A stretch of DNA of 11,221 nt from an uncultured Collinsella sp. (GTDB taxonomy: Bacteria > Actinomycetota > Coriobacteriia > Coriobacteriales > Coriobacteriaceae), in assembly GCA_900544755.1 (NCBI GenBank), contig UQWQ01000067.1, positions 1 to 11,221 on the forward strand, given 5' to 3'. Made by a program: the position numbers and the translations under genes. Of the stretch, positions 1 to 6,207 are shown piece after piece. The notes under the pieces are model-generated. The model was not told where the DNA came from. It saw nothing but the letters and a program-made list of their open reading frames with translations, and searched no databases. How positions within the stretch are numbered: position 1 is the first letter of the stretch; every line of letters begins with the position of its first letter.

Positions 1-51
1 GGTCCATGCCCTTTCGTTTCAAGACGCCGCCATCATGCTAAGGAGGCAACT

Positions 52-912
52 ATGACAACTTCGCCTTTGGCAAACCCCACGGCAACAAGGGAGCTGCTGG
101 AGGAGTTTGGCCTTGCGACCAAGCATCGCCTGGGCCAGAACTTTCTAATCGACAATCATGTGATCGAGCGTATCTGCGAGCTTGCCGAGCTTGCAGGTGA
201 CGAGCGCGTACTCGAGGTGGGTCCGGGTTGCGGTACGTTGACACTTGCGTTGCTGCAGGAAGCGGCGTGCGTTACGTCCATTGAGGCCGATCCCGAGCTT
301 GAGCCGGTGCTCGACGCCCACGCCGCCGACTATGCCAACTTCCGCTTTATCATGGGCGACGCGCTTAAGGTGGGCCCGGAGCAGATTGAGCAGGCTGCGG
401 GCGGTGAGCCGACGGTATTTGTCGCGAACTTGCCCTATAACGTGGCGGCGACGATCATTTTGCAATTTTTCCAGACGATGCCGGCGCTCAAGCGCGCCGT
501 CGTCATGGTGCAAAAGGAGGTTGCCGATCGCATTGCCGCAGTGCCGGGCAACAAGACCTATGGCGGCTATACGGCAAAGCTTGGCCTGTATGCGCAGGTA
601 ACGGGTCGCTTTGAGGTGCCGCCGCGTTGCTTTATGCCGGCGCCACACGTGGACTCGGCCGTCGTGCGTATCGACCGTGTTGACGGTGTGGTGCCCGAAG
701 GACTCGATCGCGAATTTGTGGCCCGCGTGATTGATGCTGCATTTGCTCAGCGTCGCAAGACCATCCGCAATTCCATGAGCGCCAACGGCTTTGCCAAGGA
801 CGTGCTCGATGCCGCCTTTGAGGCTTGCGGTATCGCACCCACCACGCGCGCCGAGACGCTCGATGTTGCCGACTTTGTCCGTCTGGCCCGGGAGCTTTCC
901 CATGACGCTTAA
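52..912 (+). CDS. rsmA: 16S rRNA (adenine1518/1519-N6)-dimethyltransferase RsmA (KsgA)
   Basis: RsmA dimethylates two adjacent adenines in the 3'-terminal helix of 16S rRNA, using S-adenosylmethionine, late in 30S assembly in the cytoplasm. The 286 residues match the usual family length. Visible family marks are HRLGQNFLID at residues 25-34, the SAM-binding motif EVGPGCGTLT at 55-64, the catalytic NLPYN at 126-130, and PPRCFMPAPHVDSAV leading into the helical C-terminal domain. The ATG is preceded by AGGAGG at 41-46 with a 5-base gap. The reading frame stays open upstream to the window edge, but the ribosome binding site and the family's typical N-terminus favour this start. Its last 11 bases overlap the next gene, so the two are probably cotranscribed and translationally coupled. 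Confidence 0.97.
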   Translation: MTTSPLANPTATRELLEEFGLATKHRLGQNFLIDNHVIERICELAELAGDERVLEVGPGCGTLTLALLQEAACVTSIEADPELEPVLDAHAADYANFRFIMGDALKVGPEQIEQAAGGEPTVFVANLPYNVAATIILQFFQTMPALKRAVVMVQKEVADRIAAVPGNKTYGGYTAKLGLYAQVTGRFEVPPRCFMPAPHVDSAVVRIDRVDGVVPEGLDREFVARVIDAAFAQRRKTIRNSMSANGFAKDVLDAAFEACGIAPTTRAETLDVADFVRLARELSHDA

Positions 913-1819
913 TGCCGAACGCGTGACGTTTACCAAAAAAAAGAAGACGGTTGCTTGTCCCGTGCCCTTGGCACCGCTTGCCGACACACATGCGCATCTG
1001 CTTTCGTTCTGGGGCAAGGATGTGCCCGAGACACTCGTGCGTGCCAAGGCGGCAGGCATCGACCTGTTGGTGACGGTCTTCGATCCCATTGCCGATAAGC
1101 GCAGCGTGACGGACTATAGCGACTGGCTGACGCGCGAGATTCTGCCGATGCAGGATATCCCGCAGATCAAGTATCTTGCCGGCGTGCATCCGTATGGCGC
1201 GCCGGACTATACCGACGACATTCACGCACAGGTTGTTGCTGCGCTTGATGACCCTTTGTGCGCCGGTATTGGCGAAATCGGTCTGGACTACCACATGGAT
1301 TACGACGACGACATCACGCCGGCGCCCCACAGCGTGCAGATTGATTGCATGGCACGTCAGCTCGAAGTCGCCATGCGCTGCAATGTGCCGGTGGAGTTGC
1401 ACCTGCGGCACGAGGACTCGGATGGGGAGCGCACCTCGCACGTGGACGCCTACAACGTGCTTCGTGAGGTGGGCGTGCCCCAGGCCGGTTGTGTGCTGCA
1501 CTGTTTTGGCGAGGACCGCGCCACGATGGAGCGCTTTGTGGAGCTGGGCTGCTATATCGCCTATGGTGGTGCGGCCACCTTTAAGCGCAACGACGACGTG
1601 CGCGAGGCATTTGCGGCAACCCCACTCGATCGAATTTTGTTCGAGACGGATTGCCCGTATATGGCTCCGGAGCCCATCCGCGGTCTTGAATGCGAGCCCG
1701 CAATGATCTCCATTACGGCAAACGCGCTGGTTAACGACCGTGTCGATCGCACTGGTGAGGACGCCGAAACAATCGCGCATGCCGCTTGGGAAAATGCCTG
1801 CAAACTTTTTCAAAAATAG
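902..1819 (+). CDS. TatD-family metal-dependent hydrolase (putative deoxyribonuclease)
   Basis: This belongs to the TatD branch of the amidohydrolase superfamily, metal-dependent enzymes of which several characterised members are 3'-5' DNases; the substrate here is unknown. Of 305 residues, the metal ligands are all recognisable: HAH at 30-32, E125 in EIGLDY, H167 in the ELHLRH stretch, H200 in LHCFGE, and D250 in ETDCPYMAPEP. The start is the ATG inside the end of rsmA, with GGGAG at 890-894 seven bases upstream; a longer reading frame from 791 lies within rsmA and has no such support. A lysine-rich N-terminal extension of about 26 residues before the barrel makes it longer than a typical TatD protein (about 260). 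TatD genes sit beside rsmA in many Gram-positive bacteria, although the order here, rsmA then tatD, differs from the common one. Confidence 0.9.
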   Translation: MTLNAERVTFTKKKKTVACPVPLAPLADTHAHLLSFWGKDVPETLVRAKAAGIDLLVTVFDPIADKRSVTDYSDWLTREILPMQDIPQIKYLAGVHPYGAPDYTDDIHAQVVAALDDPLCAGIGEIGLDYHMDYDDDITPAPHSVQIDCMARQLEVAMRCNVPVELHLRHEDSDGERTSHVDAYNVLREVGVPQAGCVLHCFGEDRATMERFVELGCYIAYGGAATFKRNDDVREAFAATPLDRILFETDCPYMAPEPIRGLECEPAMISITANALVNDRVDRTGEDAETIAHAAWENACKLFQK

Positions 1820-1822
1820 TTC

Positions 1823-1851
1823 TTGCGTTCGCGGTGGCGCTCCGTTATTCT
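1823..1851 (+). promoter_or_regulatory. Probable sigma70-type promoter for tRNA-Leu
   Basis: TTGCGT (1823-1828) and TATTCT (1846-1851) are separated by 17 bases, placing the transcription start a few bases before the mature tRNA 5' end at 1863. Assigned from consensus matching only. Confidence 0.55.
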
Positions 1852-1862
1852 AATTCCTGCAC

Positions 1863-1949
1863 GCGGGCGTGGCGGAATTGGCAGACGCGTACGGTTCAGG
1901 TCCGTATGGGGGCAACCCCATGAAGGTTCAAGTCCTTTCGCCCGCACCA
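1863..1949 (+). tRNA. tRNA-Leu, anticodon CAG
   Basis: An 87-base class II tRNA with CCA encoded. The acceptor stem GCGGGCG (1863-1869) pairs exactly with CGCCCGC (1939-1945), followed by discriminator A1946 and CCA at 1947-1949. The anticodon stem TACGG/CCGTA encloses TTCAGGT, giving anticodon CAG at 1897-1899, which reads CUG. A long variable arm built on GGGG/CCCC (about 1907-1920) and a GGTTCAAGTCC T-arm fit tRNA-Leu. It stands alone between its own promoter and terminator. Confidence 0.97.
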
Positions 1950-1960
1950 TTAAATGAAAG

Positions 1961-1986
1961 AGCTCCCAGCAATGGGAGCTTTTTTT
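1961..1986 (+). terminator. Intrinsic terminator after tRNA-Leu
   Basis: A perfect 8-bp stem AGCTCCCA/TGGGAGCT closed by a GCAA tetraloop and followed by a run of Ts (1980-1986). It ends the tRNA-Leu transcript and perhaps read-through from rsmA-tatD. Confidence 0.9.
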
Positions 1987-2049
1987 GTTATGCACGATCT
2001 CCTTGGACGGGTATCCTAATGCCAACGTGTGCCTATCAGAGGAGAGACC

Positions 2050-2988
2050 ATGCTGTTTTCCGGTATCATCGCTGCCCTTACGAGCCTCTTGTTTCCCATC
2101 ATCATTTTGTTGCTCCTGCTCCCCAACGCCTGCTATGTCGTTGAACAGCAGCACGCCGTAATCATCGAGCGCTTGGGTAAGTTCAACCGCATTGTTAGCG
2201 CAGGCTTCCACATGAAGGTGCCCGTGATTGACCGCAAGGCCGCCACGGTGAGTCTGCGCACCATGAAAAATGGTTTTGGCATCGACGTTAAGACTCAGGA
2301 CAACGTGACCATTGGCCTTGAGGTCTCCGCTCAGTACCACGTGAGCTATGACATGGGTGCTGGCCCGGCGGATTCGGGCATCTACAAGAGCTACTACATG
2401 CTGCAGGAGCCCGTCGACCAGATGCGCGACTTCATCACCGACGCCCTGCGCTCCTCCATCCCCGTCTACACGCTCGATGAGGTCTTTGCCAAGAAGGATG
2501 ACATCGCCAAGGATGTCAACGCTACTGTTTCCGAGCAGATGGCCGCCTACGGCTTCACCCTCGTGTCGACGCTCATCACCAAAATCGCACTGCCGACCGA
2601 GGTTGAGAACTCCATGAACGACATCAACGCTGCCCAGCGCAAGCGCGCTGCCGCGCAGGAGCTCGCCGAGGCCGACCGCATCAAGCGCGTCACCGAGGCG
2701 ACCGCCGAGGCCGAGGCTATGGAAAAGGCGGGCGAGGGCATCGCCAACCAGCGCAAGGCCATCGCGCTGGGTATCAAAGATTCGCTCGAGATCATCCAGG
2801 AGACGGGTGTCGGCAATGACGAGGCCAACCAACTGTTCATGTTTACGCAGTGGTCCGAGATGATGACGGAGTTTGCTCGCACGGGTAAAACCTCGACGGT
2901 CGTGCTGCCGAGCGATTTCTCGCAGTCGGCCTCGATGTTCGAGCAGATGCTGACCGCCGGCAAGGTTCAGAACGAGTCGAAGGAGTAG
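2050..2988 (+). CDS. SPFH/band 7 (stomatin-like) membrane protein
   Basis: Proteins of the SPFH (stomatin/prohibitin/flotillin/HflK) superfamily form membrane-associated oligomers that scaffold microdomains or regulate membrane proteases; the partner here is unknown. The 312 residues comprise a hydrophobic N-terminal span (about residues 4-27), the SPFH fold beginning at VVEQQHAVIIERLGKF and running to about residue 200, then an Ala/Glu/Lys-rich helical stretch (about 195-245) typical of the oligomerising coiled coil. A short tail carries VVLPSDF, a motif common near the end of this family. I chose the ATG with AGAGGAG at 2038-2044 five bases upstream; an in-frame GTG at 2029 lacks such a site. 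The stop lies 6 bp before rlmH, so the two are likely cotranscribed. TATCCT at 2012-2017 could be a -10 element but has no good -35 partner. There is no adjacent NfeD-type or HflK/C partner gene. Confidence 0.9.
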   Translation: MLFSGIIAALTSLLFPIIILLLLLPNACYVVEQQHAVIIERLGKFNRIVSAGFHMKVPVIDRKAATVSLRTMKNGFGIDVKTQDNVTIGLEVSAQYHVSYDMGAGPADSGIYKSYYMLQEPVDQMRDFITDALRSSIPVYTLDEVFAKKDDIAKDVNATVSEQMAAYGFTLVSTLITKIALPTEVENSMNDINAAQRKRAAAQELAEADRIKRVTEATAEAEAMEKAGEGIANQRKAIALGIKDSLEIIQETGVGNDEANQLFMFTQWSEMMTEFARTGKTSTVVLPSDFSQSASMFEQMLTAGKVQNESKE

Positions 2989-2994
2989 ACGCGC

Positions 2995-3465
2995 GTGAAA
3001 TACACCGTCGTTTGTGTTGGCAAGCTCAAAGAGCGCTTTTGGAAGGATGCCTGCGCTGAGTACACCAAGCGCCTAGGTGCCTATGCCAAGGTTGATATCC
3101 GCGAGGTGGCCGATATCGACCCGGCTAAGGCGGGCGGCGTGGATGCCGCGCGCGACAAGGAGGGGGCGGCGATTCTTGCTGCCTTGCCGTCTCGAGCGCA
3201 TGTGATCCTGCTGGCCATTGAGGGCAAAGAGCGCTCGAGCGAGGAGTTTTCGGCGCGGATCGATGATCTTATGCTGCGTGGTAACAGCGACATCGCCTTT
3301 GTGATTGGCGGATCGGACGGCGTGAGCGATGACGTGCGCGCACGAGCCGACGAGATGCTCAGCTTTGGACGCATTACCTTGCCGCATAACTTGGCGCGCG
3401 TGGTGCTGCTAGAGCAGATTTACCGTGCCTGCAAGATCAGTCGTGGCGAGCCGTATCACAAATAG
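2995..3465 (+). CDS. rlmH: 23S rRNA (pseudouridine1915-N3)-methyltransferase RlmH
   Basis: RlmH is a small SPOUT-class methyltransferase that N3-methylates pseudouridine 1915 in helix 69 of 23S rRNA on assembled 70S ribosomes, using S-adenosylmethionine. At 156 residues it has normal length. Family marks include the N-terminal VVCVGKLKERFWKDA, the knot region FVIGGSDGV (from about residue 102), LPHNLARVVLLEQIYRA, and the invariant C-terminal RGEPYHK at 150-156. Translation begins at a GTG, with AAGGAG (2980-2985) inside the end of the upstream SPFH gene, nine bases away. That arrangement implies translation coupled to the SPFH gene. Confidence 0.97.
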   Translation: MKYTVVCVGKLKERFWKDACAEYTKRLGAYAKVDIREVADIDPAKAGGVDAARDKEGAAILAALPSRAHVILLAIEGKERSSEEFSARIDDLMLRGNSDIAFVIGGSDGVSDDVRARADEMLSFGRITLPHNLARVVLLEQIYRACKISRGEPYHK

Positions 3466-3538
3466 GTCGGCAATACGAAACAATGGCGTGGGACAATACC
3501 TTTCGTTTTGAAGAGCGTGTCTGAGAGGACTATGAGAT

Positions 3539-4309
3539 ATGAAGATTGGGTTTGTCGGTTTTGGCAATATGGCGAGCGCTATGGCTGATGGCTGGATCGC
3601 TGCCGGTGTAGCTGCGAGCGACATGTGCACCTGTGCGGGTCGCTACGACGCACTGGTTGAGCGCTGTGAGGCGCGCGGGATGGCCGCTCGCCACGATGCC
3701 GCCGAGGTTGTCGCCGCATCCGATATCGTGGTCGCTGCGGTCAAACCGTACATGATCGAGAAGGTATTCGCCCCGCTCAAGGATGCTCTTGCCAAAAAGG
3801 TCGTTCTGTCGGTTGCCTGGACCTGGGACAGTGCCAAGTGGGAGCAGGTCCTGCCGGGCGTCGCGCATATCTCGACGGTGCCCAACACACCGGTTTCGGT
3901 GGGCGAGGGCGTCATCGCTTGCGAGAAGTCCTCTACGCTCAACGGCGAGCAGCGTGCTGTTGTGCTCGACCTGCTCGGTAAGCTTGGCGCTGTCGTCGAG
4001 CTCGATACGAGCCTGCTGTTTGTGGGCGGTACGGTGGGTGGTTGCGCTCCGGCATTTGTCGCTATGGCAATCGAGGCCCTGGGCGATGCGGCGGTCAAGC
4101 ACGGTATCCCGCGTGCCGATGCCTATCGCATTGTGAGCCAGATGGTGCTGGGTACGGCAAAGCTGCAGCTTGCAACTGGCCAGCATCCTGCGGCGATGAA
4201 GGATGCCGTATGCTCGCCCGGTGGTGCCACCATCAAGGGCGTCGTTGCGCTCGAGGACGCCGGCATGCGCAGTGCCCTGGTCAAGGCAATCGACGCAACC
4301 CTCCAGTAA
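3539..4309 (+). CDS. proC: Pyrroline-5-carboxylate reductase
   Basis: ProC catalyses the last step of proline synthesis, reducing 1-pyrroline-5-carboxylate to L-proline with NAD(P)H. The 256 residues start with the Rossmann dinucleotide-binding motif GFGNM (7-11) and continue with the conserved VAAVKPYMIEKV and STVPNTPVSVGEG segments. The C-terminal dimerisation and active-site helices include CSPGGATIKGVVALE (S226-P-G-G). The usual ALSGSGPAY signature reads TVGGCAPAF here (about residues 165-173), so two serines and a glycine are replaced. AGAGGA at 3524-3529 lies nine bases before the ATG. An out-of-frame ATG at 3532 is not the start. No other proline genes are in the window, and no clear promoter is seen in the 73 bp after rlmH. 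The stop codon overlaps the base of a terminator hairpin. Confidence 0.93.
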   Translation: MKIGFVGFGNMASAMADGWIAAGVAASDMCTCAGRYDALVERCEARGMAARHDAAEVVAASDIVVAAVKPYMIEKVFAPLKDALAKKVVLSVAWTWDSAKWEQVLPGVAHISTVPNTPVSVGEGVIACEKSSTLNGEQRAVVLDLLGKLGAVVELDTSLLFVGGTVGGCAPAFVAMAIEALGDAAVKHGIPRADAYRIVSQMVLGTAKLQLATGQHPAAMKDAVCSPGGATIKGVVALEDAGMRSALVKAIDATLQ

Positions 4310-4349
4310 AACCTGCCATTTAGGGACAGGTTTATTTTGGCAGGTTTTT
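4308..4349 (+). terminator. Intrinsic terminator of proC
   Basis: AAAACCTGCCA (4308-4318) pairs perfectly with TGGCAGGTTTT (4338-4348), with a 19-base loop and a T-run at the end. The stem begins within the proC stop codon. The 3' arm can alternatively pair with CCTGC at 4350-4354 around a TTTTT loop, so two mutually exclusive hairpins are possible. The stem forms part of the larger repeat at 4313-4464. Confidence 0.75.
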
Positions 4350-4464
4350 CCTGCTGTTTTGTCCTTTTAGCGAAAAGCGCCCCGCAACTGGCTCGATTCC
4401 AATTGCGGGGCGCTTGCGTTTGCCCAGATAAAACCGACCGAAAAAACCTGTCCCTTTTTGGCAG
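4313..4464. repeat. Nested inverted-repeat element filling the proC / small-gene gap
   Basis: Two outer arms, 4313-4333 and 4444-4464, match in inverted orientation: CTGCCA, three mismatches, then AGGGACAGGTTT exact. Between them lie the proC terminator stem and a perfect 13-bp stem (4375-4387 with 4403-4415). The element occupies nearly every base between the two facing stop codons. The repeated AGGGACAGGTTT unit resembles dispersed intergenic repeats of the REP/MITE kind, but whether it recurs in this genome cannot be seen here. Confidence 0.6.
4371..4415 (-). terminator. Probable terminator for the small minus-strand gene
   Basis: A perfect 13-bp stem, AAGCGCCCCGCAA (4375-4387) with TTGCGGGGCGCTT (4403-4415), has a 15-base loop that can close further by three pairs. 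Read on the minus strand the stem is followed by only a short T-run (complement of 4373-4376), so efficiency is uncertain. It may also stop plus-strand read-through from proC. Confidence 0.5.
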
Positions 4465-4465
4465 A

Positions 4466-4639
4466 TTAGTCCCAGAAGCTGTCTTCCTCATCCTCGGACT
4501 TGGGTCCGCGGTCGACGTACATCTTATGGGTACGCTTCTCCATTACAAAGGCAAGAATCGCAAATAACAGGATGCCGCCGGCGAAAAGGATGGCAAAACC
4601 GGTGCGGGTGCCAAACAAAAAGGAAAAAACTGCGTCCAT
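4466..4639 (-). CDS. Small single-span membrane protein, 57 residues, function unknown
   Basis: I do not recognise this protein. It starts MDAVFSFLFGTRTGF, has one hydrophobic span of about 20 residues (roughly 14-33, rich in Phe, Ile, Leu, Gly and Ala), then a basic patch EKRTHK (34-39) and a strongly acidic tail ending SEDEEDSFWD. The basic residues after the span predict N-out, C-in topology with the acidic tail in the cytoplasm. AGAAGG (complement of 4646-4651) sits six bases before the ATG. The gene is divergent from serS and convergent with proC. A good ribosome binding site, a protein-like charge layout and its own promoter and terminator candidates argue that it is real. It may be a small accessory subunit or regulator of a membrane complex, but nothing here says which. 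Overlapping frames (4337-4567 plus, 4524-4718 minus) lack such support. Confidence 0.75.
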   Translation of the reverse strand: MDAVFSFLFGTRTGFAILFAGGILLFAILAFVMEKRTHKMYVDRGPKSEDEEDSFWD

Positions 4640-4663
4640 TGGGTGCCTTCTTGCGTAGTTGAG

Positions 4664-4710
4664 TTGGGTCGTAAACGCTCATAAGTATATACTTGCCCAT
4701 ACATGTACAA
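4664..4710. promoter_or_regulatory. Divergent promoter region with a shared palindromic -10
   Basis: The 12-bp palindrome AAGTATATACTT (4683-4694) supplies a TATACT hexamer on each strand. For serS, TTGGGT (4664-4669) lies 18 bases before TATACT (4688-4693). For the small minus-strand gene, TTGTAC (complement of 4705-4710) lies 15 bases before TATACT (complement of 4684-4689), a short spacing, so that side is less certain. Symmetric -10 elements firing in both directions are known in bacteria. Confidence 0.5.
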
Positions 4711-4721
4711 GGTTGCAACCT
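4710..4721. promoter_or_regulatory. 12-bp palindrome AGGTTGCAACCT, candidate operator
   Basis: A perfect 12-bp palindrome lies just downstream of the predicted serS transcription start and next to the -35 of the divergent small gene. Its centre is 27 bp from the centre of the palindromic -10. It could bind a dimeric regulator, but no regulator is identifiable. Confidence 0.3.
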
Positions 4722-4750
4722 AAATGGAATGTATATCGCCGGAGGATCTA

Positions 4751-6034
4751 ATGCTTGATATCAAGTTTGTTCGCGAGAACCCCGATGCCATCGATGTCGC
4801 CATGGCTAACCGTCAGACGTCTTGGGACCGCGAGAAGTTCTTTGAGCTCGACGACGAGCGCCGTGCCGTCATCACCGAGGTCGAGGAGCTCCAGGCCACA
4901 CGCAACGCCGAGTCCAAGAAGATCGGCGCCCTGATGAAGGAGGGCAAGAAGGACGAGGCCGAGGCCGCCAAGGAGGCCGTGCGCGCCGTCAACGAGAAGA
5001 TTGACGGTCTGGCCGAGCGCCGCACTGCTCTCGAGCAGGAGCAGTACGACTTCATGGCTCACCTGCCCAACATTCCTTGCGAGGCCACGCCGTACGGCAA
5101 GGACGAGGACGAGAACATCGAGCGCCGTCGTTGGGGTACCCCGCGCGAGTTCGACTTCGACTTTAAGCCGCACTGGGACCTGGGTACCGACCTCGACATT
5201 CTCGACTTTGAGCGCGGCAACAAGCTCTCCGGCAGCCGTTTCACCGTTCTCGGTGGCGCCGGCGCCCGCCTGGAGCGCGCCCTTATCAACTTCTTCCTCG
5301 ATACTCACACCAGCCGTGGCTTTAAGGAGTGGTGGCCGCCTATCGTCGTCAAGCGTCAGACCATGTTCGGCACGGGCCAGCTGCCCAAGTTCGAGGACGA
5401 CGCCTATCACGTCTCGGGCGACAACTTCCTGATTCCCACCGCCGAGGTCGTGCTCACCAACCTGCACGCCGGCGAAGTCCTCGATGCCGACACTCTGCCG
5501 CGCCGCTACACCGCCTTCACCCCCTGCTTCCGCGAGGAGGCCGGTTCCGCCGGTCGCGACACCCGCGGCATCATCCGTCAGCACGAGTTCGACAAGGTCG
5601 AGATGGTCAAGTTCGCTAAGCCGGAGGAGTCCGACGAGGAGCTCGAGAGCATGACCGCCGAGGCCGAGTACCTTCTGCAGCAGCTGGGCCTTCCGTATCG
5701 CGTGATTAGCCTATGCACCGGCGACTTGGGCTTCTCTGCCCGTCAGACCTACGACGTCGAGGTCTGGCTGCCGAGCTACAACGCCTACAAGGAGATCAGC
5801 TCCTGCTCCAACTGCGGTGACTTCCAGGCACGCCGCGCCAACATCAAGTATCGCGACCCCGAGATCTTCAAGGGTTCGCGCTACTTGCACACTCTCAACG
5901 GTTCCGGCCTGCCGGCCGGCCGCACCATGGCCGCCATTCTGGAGAACTACCAGAACGCCGACGGCACCATCACGATCCCCGAGGTCCTGCGTCCTTACAT
6001 GGGCGGTCTCGAGAAGATTGAGCCGGTCGCGTAA
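4751..6034 (+). CDS. serS: Seryl-tRNA synthetase
   Basis: SerRS charges tRNA-Ser (and tRNA-Sec where present) with serine via seryl-adenylate; it is a class II synthetase and works as a cytoplasmic dimer. Of 427 residues, the first 110 or so are highly charged and form the long antiparallel coiled coil that grips the variable arm of tRNA-Ser. The catalytic core shows the serine-binding TAE at 230-232, motif 2 as FREEAGSAGRDTRG (from 260), and motif 3 as GSGLPAGRT (384-392) followed by AAILENYQ. GGAGG (4741-4745) five bases before the ATG fixes the start at the typical MLDIKFVREN; an in-frame ATG at 4724 is less likely. The leader of about 50 bases is too short for a T-box. One substrate, tRNA-Ser(GCT), is encoded about 3.4 kb downstream in this window. 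Confidence 0.97.
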   Translation: MLDIKFVRENPDAIDVAMANRQTSWDREKFFELDDERRAVITEVEELQATRNAESKKIGALMKEGKKDEAEAAKEAVRAVNEKIDGLAERRTALEQEQYDFMAHLPNIPCEATPYGKDEDENIERRRWGTPREFDFDFKPHWDLGTDLDILDFERGNKLSGSRFTVLGGAGARLERALINFFLDTHTSRGFKEWWPPIVVKRQTMFGTGQLPKFEDDAYHVSGDNFLIPTAEVVLTNLHAGEVLDADTLPRRYTAFTPCFREEAGSAGRDTRGIIRQHEFDKVEMVKFAKPEESDEELESMTAEAEYLLQQLGLPYRVISLCTGDLGFSARQTYDVEVWLPSYNAYKEISSCSNCGDFQARRANIKYRDPEIFKGSRYLHTLNGSGLPAGRTMAAILENYQNADGTITIPEVLRPYMGGLEKIEPVA

Positions 6035-6057
6035 CTTGGCTGCATAGGGGATATACA

Positions 6058-6085
6058 AGGGCGCTCCCTCGGGGGCGCCCTATTT
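6058..6085 (+). terminator. Intrinsic terminator of serS
   Basis: AGGGCGCTCC (6058-6067) pairs with GGGGCGCCCT (6072-6081), including one G-T pair, around a CTCG tetraloop, followed by a weak T tract (TATTT). The stem is strong and the tail is poor. Confidence 0.7.
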
Positions 6086-6134
6086 CGTGCGCAGGTCCAT
6101 ACCATGCCGTGCGGACAGCTCAATGGAAAATACA

Positions 6135-6156
6135 CGAACAACTGTTCTGTATACAG
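6135..6156. promoter_or_regulatory. LexA-like operator plus adjoining palindrome
   Basis: CGAAC-AACT-GTTC (6135-6147) agrees at 12 of 14 positions with the Gram-positive LexA consensus CGAACRNRYGTTYC. It runs directly into the 10-bp palindrome CTGTATACAG (6147-6156). The pair lies over the -35 zone of the promoter at 6166-6174, where a repressor would block transcription. The match is by eye. No lexA or other SOS gene is in the window, and another dimeric repressor could equally bind here. Confidence 0.4.
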
Positions 6157-6165
6157 CCATCTACC

Positions 6166-6174
6166 TGCTATGCT
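6166..6174 (+). promoter_or_regulatory. Extended -10 promoter for the 6208 gene
   Basis: TGCTATGCT fits an extended -10 (TG, one base, then TATGCT), 33 bases before the start codon. The -35 match (TTCTGT, 6145-6150) is poor, as is common for extended -10 promoters, and overlaps the LexA-like operator. Confidence 0.45.
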
Positions 6175-6207
6175 TTTGCTAAATAAGAGCGAGAGAAAGG
6201 GGACGCA

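Noticed and set aside
1..51. Possible 3' end of a gene upstream of rsmA
   Set aside because: One frame ends with TAA at 39-41 and another with TGA at 53-55 overlapping the rsmA ATG. With so few bases neither can be preferred.
632..1813. Minus-strand open frame of 393 codons opposite rsmA and the TatD gene
   Set aside because: It covers two clear plus-strand genes with intact catalytic motifs and has no supporting signals of its own.
1810..2832. Long minus-strand open frame (340 codons) opposite the SPFH gene
   Set aside because: It runs antisense through tRNA-Leu, its terminator and most of the SPFH gene. Long antisense frames are expected opposite GC-rich genes.
4694..4750. T-box or other riboswitch before serS
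   Set aside because: The leader after the likely start is only about 50 bases and lacks a T-box sequence or specifier stem.
4748..5584. Minus-strand open frame of 278 codons opposite serS
   Set aside because: Antisense shadow of a highly codon-biased gene; the residues are low-complexity Leu/Val/Gly with no domain sense.
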